From the NCBI GenBank assembly GCA_947507875.1, contig CANNQP010000027.1, positions 1 through 58,801 on the forward strand: a DNA stretch of 58,801 nucleotides, written 5' to 3'. Position numbers and translations under genes: made by a program. The stretch's first letter is position 1. Every line of letters begins with the position of its first letter. The notes beneath the pieces are model-generated. The model saw nothing but the letters and a program-made list of their open reading frames with translations. It had not been told where the DNA came from and searched no databases. The DNA comes from Verrucomicrobiaceae bacterium (lineage in GTDB: Bacteria; Verrucomicrobiota; Verrucomicrobiia; Verrucomicrobiales; Verrucomicrobiaceae). This document shows, piece after piece, positions 53,067 through 58,801 of the stretch.

Positions 53067-54134
53067 TCATGCCGGCTGCGTGCTGAGGGTGGCACCTTTC
53101 ACCTGATAGACGATGCCTGTGCGTTCAGCCTCTGCACTCCAGTCGAGGCTGGTGGTGGTGATGATCTTTTGCGTGCCAGCAGGCAGCAGGCGCAGCAGGG
53201 CACGGCGGCGGTGGGCGTCTAGCTCGCCAAAAATGTCATCCAGCAGCAGCAGCGGGGGCTGGCCCGCGGCGTCCTCCAGCACGCGGGCCTGTGCGGTTTT
53301 GAGCGCCAGGGCAGCGCTGCGTTGCTGCCCTTCGGAGGCATAGGTGGAGGCATCCAGGCCGTTCAGCGTGAGGTTCAGGTCATCCCGGTGGGGGCCAGCG
53401 CTAGTGAGTCGCGTTCGGCTTTCCTCTTCACGTCGTGCCGCGAGTTCATCCGCCAGATGGGCCTCCTGCCAGCCTGGAGCAAAGGTGAGCTCCATGGCTT
53501 CCGAGCCTGCACTGAGCTCGTGATGCACAGCGGTGGAGTGAGGCTGCATGGCAGCGACCAGTTCTGCACGGCGCGCGCGCAGCACTTGGGCATGACCGGC
53601 CATGACTTGGGCGAAAGCATCGGCCTGACGCCAGGCGATGGTGGCATCGCGCTTCAGCACGTGGTTGCGCCCACGCAGGGCTCGCTCGTAGGAGCGCAGG
53701 GCATTCAGGTAATCGGGAAAAATTTGGCTCGCGGCGAAGTCGAGGTGTCGCCGCCGATGCTCAGCGCCCCCGCGCAGCAGATTCATGTCGCGATGATCCA
53801 TCCAGACCACTAGCCCGCTACCAGCGAGGTAATCAGCCGATTTTCCACAGACATTGCCATCCAGCGCAAGTCGCCGTGTCTTGGTAGATTGGGCACAGCG
53901 CAGCCTACGCCCGCGCAGCGTGCCCTCGATCAGCAAGGTGCCTGCTCCGAGTCGGATAAGCTCTGCTCGGTTGCTGGTGCGTGGTGATTGCAACCTCAGT
54001 AGCACACAGGCAGCCTCGAGCAGGGAGGTTTTCCCCTGGGCATTCCTGCCGATGAAGAGCGTCGTGTCCTCATGCAGGGTCACACGACACTCCTGAAAGC
54101 AGCGAAAGTCCCTGAGCAGAAGTTCGGTCAACAT
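53067..54134 (-). CDS. recF: DNA replication and repair protein RecF
   Basis: A 355-residue SMC-like ATPase that loads RecA at single-strand gaps together with RecO and RecR. LLRDFRCFQECRVTL begins the protein as in RecF. Walker A is IGRNAQGKTSLLEA, the ABC-type signature is YASEGQQRSAALALK, and Walker B is LLLLDDIFGELDAHRR. The D-loop follows. It lies downstream of the class A PBP gene with a 22-base gap. It is not next to dnaA/dnaN/gyrB, the common neighbours of recF. Confidence 0.94.
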   Translation of the reverse strand: MLTELLLRDFRCFQECRVTLHEDTTLFIGRNAQGKTSLLEAACVLLRLQSPRTSNRAELIRLGAGTLLIEGTLRGRRLRCAQSTKTRRLALDGNVCGKSADYLAGSGLVVWMDHRDMNLLRGGAEHRRRHLDFAASQIFPDYLNALRSYERALRGRNHVLKRDATIAWRQADAFAQVMAGHAQVLRARRAELVAAMQPHSTAVHHELSAGSEAMELTFAPGWQEAHLADELAARREEESRTRLTSAGPHRDDLNLTLNGLDASTYASEGQQRSAALALKTAQARVLEDAAGQPPLLLLDDIFGELDAHRRRALLRLLPAGTQKIITTTSLDWSAEAERTGIVYQVKGATLSTQPA

Positions 54135-54156
54135 GAGTAGCAGGCGAGCAGCCGCA

Positions 54157-56697
54157 TCAGAGTTCGATTTTCAGACGCGGTGGCGGTTGCAGGCGGATCA
54201 CCGGCTGCTCGACCCCTGGGTCGCCACCTTCATCCGGACCTAACGGGACAGCACGCCGGATCGGGCTGCCATCGTCATTCACGGGCTGAGCTCGGATCAC
54301 CGGTTGCTCGGAGTTGTAGGGATCCATGCCAACGATCACTGGATCACGCATCCGTACAGGTTGAATGTGGGAAAAACGATACAAGTCCGAAGTCGAAACG
54401 ACCTCTCCAGCCTGGGTCATGCCCTGGTGGAAGTTAGCGATGTCCGCAGGCAGGCCTTCACCTGTATGGACCGAGCAGAAGGAATTGAATGAAGTGCCAG
54501 GCCGCAGATATTCATAGTAAGTGCTACGGACCGAGCGCTCTTTGCCATCGGCACTAGTGATTTTTTCATAGCAAAAATCCGTCGCCCGCTGCCCGCTCGA
54601 ACGGCAAATTTCCACGCGTTCAGAAGACTCGGGTGGATCAAAATCTTGTGCGGTGTGCCCTTTGGTTGAGGCATTGATGATGTCTGTCCAGATAGGCAAC
54701 GCGATTTTGTTCGAGAAGGCTTCCGGAAAGAGGGTCTTTTGTTTATCAAAGCCGACCCAAACGCCGCAGGTTACCGCCGAGGTGTAGCCCATGAACCAGA
54801 GGTCCTTGTACTCATGGTGTGTGCCCGTTTTGCCAGCGGCGGGAAACTCTCCCAGCCCATAGTCACCAGAGACCGCGCCCGTGCCACGGTGCAGGGCCTC
54901 ATCCAGACAACTGTGGGCCTGCCAGGCCGCGATTTCATCCATAGCGCGCACGGGTTGTAGGCTCGCCTCATCCTGCTGAAAGACGGTTTTATCAGAAGCA
55001 TCCGTGATGCGCTGGATGAGGTGCAGCTTGGCAGGACGCATGCCGCCATTGGCAAAACAGGAGTAGGCCAAGCACATCTCATCGAGTTTCGCCTCACTCG
55101 CACCGAGGCACGTGGAGGCCGCATCACGCAGGGGTGAGCTGACTCCAGCGGATTTCACGAAATCCTTGAATCCTTGACGCAACAGACCGCGCTCAAGGGC
55201 TACCATTTCGCCCATGCGCACCGTGGCCGAGTTGTGGGAATTCACCAGTGCCTCGCGAGCGCTGATCTTTTGACGTGACCACTTGGGATTCGACACCTCC
55301 ATGCCATACTCACCCAGAATCCCCGTGAATCCGCCGATCATCACCCGGTCATTGCCGAGGGGTTCATCCGCCAGTTGCACCATCGGATGAATGTTCGGCT
55401 GCGTGAAGCCGTAGGCGTAAATGAAAGGAATGAAGGCCGTCCCTACTTGGCGTGAGCTATCCGTCGCGCGATTGTATTGGCTGTCCACAAAATCGCGCCC
55501 GCCCACCATCGCGAGGATTGAGCCATCGCGATTGTCGATCACCAATGCCGCGCCCTGAAGGTACTCTGGCTTGGGCCGCGTTGGGGTTTCCTGGGCTGAT
55601 CTAGCCGCCGCCGCTGCTTGCGCGCGCCAATCTTTGAAAATGAGGCGGAATTGGTCATAGGTCTGGTGTTGATAGCCAGGTCGTTTTTCCACTTCGGCCA
55701 AACGTGCTTTCACCGATTGTTCGGCCTTCTGCTGCAGCTCTCGGTCGATGCTGGTGTAGATCTTGAAGCCACCGACCGATGCCCTTTCCTCGCCCAGCAG
55801 AGCAGCCACTTCTTCGCGCACGGATTCAAAGGTGTGGCTGAGGCGTGGATCACTGGTCTGCGGCACCGTGACCACGGGTTTCATCTTCGCCAGCTCTGCT
55901 TCTTCGCGCTTCAGCCGCTTCTCGATCACCATTCGGTCTAGCACATAGTCGCGTTCCTTTTTGGCGCGTTCGCGGTGGCGGATAGGTTCGATGTTGTTCG
56001 GGCTTTTGATGAGACCCGCCAGCGTGGCGGCCTCGGGTAGAGTCAGTGCTTTGGCGTCCTTGCCAAAGTAACCTTGGGCGGCAGCCTGGATGCCATAGAA
56101 GCTCTTGCCGAAAAAGATGCGGTTCAAGTAAAGCTCTAGGATCTCCGTCTTCGAGTATTTTTTCTCGATGCGCTGTGCCACAAAGGCTTCCATCAACTTG
56201 CGTTTGTAGCTCCGCTCCATCAGGCCAAAGGTCTGGCGTGCCAGCTGCTGAGTGATCGTGCTGGCCCCCTGCGTGACTTCTCCTGCCCTCAAGTTCAGGT
56301 AAACCGCGCGGAACAAGCCGATGTAATCCACGCCATTGTGCTGGAAAAAGCGGCTATCTTCCTGTGAGGTCAGTGCATCGATGAAATGTTGGGGAATGTC
56401 GCCGATCTTCACCGGCGTTCGATTCAGAACGTAGATGCGTGAAAGCTCATCGCCATGGCGGTCATAGATGATGCTTGCCGCTTCAAGCTTCTGCACTTCT
56501 TCCAGGTCATAAGTCTCAGCCTTCGCGCGCAGGGGTGTCATGATGACGGCATACCCGCCAAGGAGAGACACCAGGATCAACAGTGCCAACACCAGCAAGG
56601 CACTAAACCAAGCACGCCGATAAAAAGGCACCTTGAAGCCTGACGGCCCCCGCCAGCTAGAAGGTTGGGAAGAGTTTTCGTCGTCGAGTCCGAACAT
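54157..56697 (-). CDS. Class A penicillin-binding protein with altered transpeptidase motif
   Basis: An 846-residue bifunctional-type PBP. A membrane anchor (about residues 30-55) is followed by the glycosyltransferase 51 domain with EDSRFFQHNGVD (catalytic Glu113), GASTITQQLARQTF and RKLMEAFVAQRIEKKYSK, all intact. The transpeptidase domain has SHN (487-489) and KTGT (from 623), but the nucleophile motif that should be SxxK reads T-A-F-I (420-423) within RQVGTAFIPF; both the serine and the lysine are replaced. It is therefore probably a glycan polymerase without cross-linking activity. The C-terminal ~150 residues contain cysteines and a proline-rich tail. The ATG at 56697 is used; a TTG lies at 56718. 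Confidence 0.93.
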   Translation of the reverse strand: MFGLDDENSSQPSSWRGPSGFKVPFYRRAWFSALLVLALLILVSLLGGYAVIMTPLRAKAETYDLEEVQKLEAASIIYDRHGDELSRIYVLNRTPVKIGDIPQHFIDALTSQEDSRFFQHNGVDYIGLFRAVYLNLRAGEVTQGASTITQQLARQTFGLMERSYKRKLMEAFVAQRIEKKYSKTEILELYLNRIFFGKSFYGIQAAAQGYFGKDAKALTLPEAATLAGLIKSPNNIEPIRHRERAKKERDYVLDRMVIEKRLKREEAELAKMKPVVTVPQTSDPRLSHTFESVREEVAALLGEERASVGGFKIYTSIDRELQQKAEQSVKARLAEVEKRPGYQHQTYDQFRLIFKDWRAQAAAAARSAQETPTRPKPEYLQGAALVIDNRDGSILAMVGGRDFVDSQYNRATDSSRQVGTAFIPFIYAYGFTQPNIHPMVQLADEPLGNDRVMIGGFTGILGEYGMEVSNPKWSRQKISAREALVNSHNSATVRMGEMVALERGLLRQGFKDFVKSAGVSSPLRDAASTCLGASEAKLDEMCLAYSCFANGGMRPAKLHLIQRITDASDKTVFQQDEASLQPVRAMDEIAAWQAHSCLDEALHRGTGAVSGDYGLGEFPAAGKTGTHHEYKDLWFMGYTSAVTCGVWVGFDKQKTLFPEAFSNKIALPIWTDIINASTKGHTAQDFDPPESSERVEICRSSGQRATDFCYEKITSADGKERSVRSTYYEYLRPGTSFNSFCSVHTGEGLPADIANFHQGMTQAGEVVSTSDLYRFSHIQPVRMRDPVIVGMDPYNSEQPVIRAQPVNDDGSPIRRAVPLGPDEGGDPGVEQPVIRLQPPPRLKIEL

Positions 56698-56946
56698 GGT
56701 CAAAAAAAGAGCCCCCAATGCAGAGAGGCAGTGTCTAACCTAGCTCTAGCGTACCGACTCGCCACTGACTTCTTGATCACAATCGGCTAACATTCTGCCG
56801 GAATCATGTCGATCCTTTGGATCTTGAGCGGTGAATTCCAGGCTGGAAGGCAAGCAACCGAGGCATCAAGTCCTTCAAATTGAAACGTGCCTCCCTGGTT
56901 CTCTTGCCATCCGCATCATCCCCTGCTTGGTTAGGGAAAGTCCCGC

Positions 56947-58440
56947 ATGCCCGCCGTCACGCTCTCCCAGCTCGAATCCCACCTTAAGAAAGCCGCCTGG
57001 CTTCTCAAGGGGCCGGTCGATGCGGCGGACTTCAAGACCTACATCTTCCCGCTGCTGTTCTTCAAGCGGCTCTCGGATGTGCATGATGAAGAACACGCCG
57101 CCGCGTTGAAGGAGTTTGAGGGCGATGAAGAAGCCGCGGTCTTCCCGGAGAACTACCGCTTCCAGGTGCCGGAGGGCTGCCACTGGCAGGATGTGCGTAA
57201 GGTCGCGGTGAATGTCGGGCAGGCTTTGCAGACCGCCCTGCGCGGGATTGAGCAGGCGAATCCTCACACGCTTTACGGCATCTTTGGCGATGCGGCGTGG
57301 ACGAACAAGGACCGCCTGCCGGACAAGCTGCTGCGCGACCTCATCGAGCACTTCTCCGCCCTGCCGCTGGGGAACAGCGTTGCCGAGGCGGACATCCTCG
57401 GGCAGGCTTACGAGTATCTGATCAAGCAGTTCGCCGATGCCACGAACAAGAAGGCGGGCGAGTTCTACACCCCGCGCTCCGTCGTGCGGCTCATGGTGAA
57501 CATCCTCGATCCCCGTGAGGGCGAGTCGATTTATGACCCCACCTGCGGCACCGGCGGCATGCTGCTGGAGGCCATCCAGCATGTGAAGGAGACGCGTGGC
57601 GATGTCCGCACGCTCTGGGGCAAGCTCTACGGGCAGGAGAAAAATCTGACCACCTCCGCCATCGCGCGCATGAACCTCTTCCTGCACGGCGCGGCGGACT
57701 TTCAAATTGTGCGTGGCGATACTTTGCGTAGCCCCGCTTTCTTCTCCGGCGACAACCTCGCCAACTTCGACTGCGTCATCGCCAATCCGCCCTTCTCGCT
57801 GGAGAAATGGGGCGACGAGGTCTGGTCCAGTGATCCTTATGGCCGCAACTTCGCCGGGATGCCGCCCGCCAAGAGCGGCGACTTCGCCTGGGTGCAGCAC
57901 ATGATCAAATCCATGGCCCCGAAGACCGGGCGCATGGCCGTCGTCCTCCCGCATGGAGCCCTCTTCCGCATGGGCAAGGAGGGCGAGATTCGGAAGAAAC
58001 TCCTCGGCATGGACCTGCTGGAGGCCGTCATCGGCCTCGGGCCGAACCTCTTCTACGGCACCGGCCTCGCCGCTTGCATCCTCGTCTTCCGGCAGAAGAA
58101 GGCGAAGGACAGGAAGAACAAGGTGCTCATCGTCGATGCCTCGAAGGAGTTCAAAACCGGCCGCGCCCAGAACGAACTGCTCTTCGAGCACGTCGAGCGC
58201 ATCCACGGCTGGGTTCGCGACTTCCAGGACGTGGAAGGCATCGCCCGCGTCGTCACCCTCGACGAGATCGCCGCCAACGACCACAACCTCAACATTCCGC
58301 GCTACGTCGAGCCAAAGGTCACGAGTGAAGTGCTGACCGTGGAGGAAGCGATGAAGCGTCTACGCGAGAGCGCGGAGGCGGCATTCGCGGCGGAGGAGAG
58401 GCTGGTGGGCATACTCAAACAGGAGGGCTTGCTTGTATGA
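56947..58440 (+). CDS. hsdM: Type I restriction-modification system methyltransferase subunit (HsdM)
   Basis: A 497-residue N6-adenine DNA methylase. The HsdM N-terminal helical domain occupies about residues 5-150. The catalytic domain begins with AGEFYTPRSVVRLM, has the S-adenosylmethionine loop YDPTCGTGGML and the catalytic motif CVIANPPFS (NPPF). The C-terminal helices are leucine/glutamate-rich. It acts with specificity (HsdS) and nuclease (HsdR) subunits; neither is in the window. Its TGA overlaps the ATG of the next gene (ATGA), so that gene is co-translated. The start follows a weak AGGGA. Confidence 0.95.
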   Translation: MPAVTLSQLESHLKKAAWLLKGPVDAADFKTYIFPLLFFKRLSDVHDEEHAAALKEFEGDEEAAVFPENYRFQVPEGCHWQDVRKVAVNVGQALQTALRGIEQANPHTLYGIFGDAAWTNKDRLPDKLLRDLIEHFSALPLGNSVAEADILGQAYEYLIKQFADATNKKAGEFYTPRSVVRLMVNILDPREGESIYDPTCGTGGMLLEAIQHVKETRGDVRTLWGKLYGQEKNLTTSAIARMNLFLHGAADFQIVRGDTLRSPAFFSGDNLANFDCVIANPPFSLEKWGDEVWSSDPYGRNFAGMPPAKSGDFAWVQHMIKSMAPKTGRMAVVLPHGALFRMGKEGEIRKKLLGMDLLEAVIGLGPNLFYGTGLAACILVFRQKKAKDRKNKVLIVDASKEFKTGRAQNELLFEHVERIHGWVRDFQDVEGIARVVTLDEIAANDHNLNIPRYVEPKVTSEVLTVEEAMKRLRESAEAAFAAEERLVGILKQEGLLV

Positions 58441-58801
58441 CGACCATTCCGCCAAAGCTTCAGATGATTCTCGACGGCATCGAGGGCGAGCCCTGCGAAT
58501 TCAAGGAGTGGAAGACGAAGGACGACTTTGATGGCCTGACCAAATATGCCTGCGCTCTGGCCAACGAGGGCGGAGGTAAAATCGTGCTCGGTGTGGCGGA
58601 TCAGCGCCCTCGTCGGATTGTTGGCACGCAAGTTTGGCCGCAGATCGAGGTCACACGCAAAAGCCTCAACCAACGCATTCATCTCACGACCCATTGGGAA
58701 GAGTTTCCAACGAGCGAGGGCCGGGTTCTCGTCATCACCGTGCCTCGTCATGCCTACGGATTGCCGGCTTCCTGGGATGGTCGAGCGTGGATGCGGGAAA
58801 A
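58437..58801 (+). CDS. AlbA_2 (Schlafen-type) domain protein, cut by the window edge
   Basis: The first 121 codons of a gene that runs off the right edge. It overlaps the hsdM stop by four bases (ATGA). EPCEFKEWKTKDDFDGLTKY, ALANEGGGKIVLGVAD and LVITVPRHA fit the AlbA_2/Schlafen AAA-4 domain, also annotated as RNA/DNA-binding and often followed by a helix-turn-helix. Such genes are frequent inside type I restriction loci, but their job there is unsettled: control of restriction, a separate defence effector, or a nuclease. The length and C-terminal domains cannot be seen here. Confidence 0.85.
   Translation, partial: MTTIPPKLQMILDGIEGEPCEFKEWKTKDDFDGLTKYACALANEGGGKIVLGVADQRPRRIVGTQVWPQIEVTRKSLNQRIHLTTHWEEFPTSEGRVLVITVPRHAYGLPASWDGRAWMRE

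Noticed and set aside
56875..58284. 469-codon minus-strand open frame opposite hsdM
   Set aside because: An antisense shadow caused by G+C-ending codons; hsdM has all its motifs on the plus strand.
1..58801. tRNA genes, CRISPR arrays, insertion sequences, riboswitches
   Set aside because: I scanned the intergenic gaps and found no tRNA cloverleaf, spaced direct repeats, transposase or known riboswitch core.

Overview
The window looks like chromosome from a peptidoglycan-building PVC-group bacterium, most likely a Verrucomicrobiota member of the Prosthecobacter/Verrucomicrobium kind. This assignment is an inference. It rests on the mix of a secreted sulfatase with an EF-hand tail, a giant secreted protein built of BACON and choice-of-anchor-type repeats, a GldAFG-like ABC module with a DUF4340 partner, MreBCD/PBP2, and a NodT-type outer-membrane lipoprotein. 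Almost no gene has a recognisable Shine-Dalgarno sequence, and many starts follow pyrimidine-rich leaders. I see no tRNA, rRNA 16S/23S, insertion sequence, prophage or CRISPR array.

Layout. 0-3.4 kb (minus): a two-cluster ferredoxin, a small cysteine-rich partner, a kinase-fold protein and a short MenE-like acyl-adenylating enzyme. 3.5-11 kb: topoisomerase III, a phosphohexomutase followed by a strong hairpin, a zinc alcohol dehydrogenase, and a convergent polysaccharide-deacetylase lipoprotein. 11.2-17.7 kb: the cell-shape cluster mreB-mreC-mreD-mrdA with RNase G, then a small anchored protein. 18.5-20.4 kb (minus): xerD followed by an enoyl-reductase-like dehydrogenase. 20.8-25.7 kb: a four-gene ABC export module (ATPase, permease, GldG-like auxiliary protein, DUF4340 protein) closed by a textbook terminator. 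25.9-36.3 kb: one 3463-residue subtilisin-fold secreted protein that contains two copies of an unfamiliar ~200-residue domain. 36.3-38.9 kb: a short-chain dehydrogenase and a sulfatase. 38.9-43.4 kb (minus): a MacA-MacB(ATPase)-MacB(permease)-TolC efflux operon, divergent from a LytS/LytTR two-component pair, with a long imperfect dyad between them. 45.5-47 kb (minus): RNase P RNA running into xerC. 47-53 kb: a cupin, a hexulose-phosphate-synthase-like enzyme divergent from a PAS-AraC regulator, an oligopeptide permease pair without its other subunits, and a CBS/DRTGG family II pyrophosphatase. 53-56.7 kb (minus): recF and a class A penicillin-binding protein. 56.9 kb to the end: a type I restriction-modification methylase overlapping an AlbA_2 (Schlafen-type) gene cut by the window edge.

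Most striking points. (1) The class A PBP keeps its glycosyltransferase motifs, but its transpeptidase SxxK motif reads T-A-F-I, so it is probably transpeptidase-dead. (2) The only visible xerC start codon lies inside the closing helix of the RNase P RNA. (3) A ~60-bp imperfect dyad with a single symmetry centre sits between macA-tolC and lytSR. (4) The giant protease carries a duplicated domain with a conserved aspartate/glycine-rich signature. (5) A methylase/AlbA_2 pair starts a defence locus at the right edge. DNA from about 45.5 kb onward is visibly richer in G+C than the part before it.
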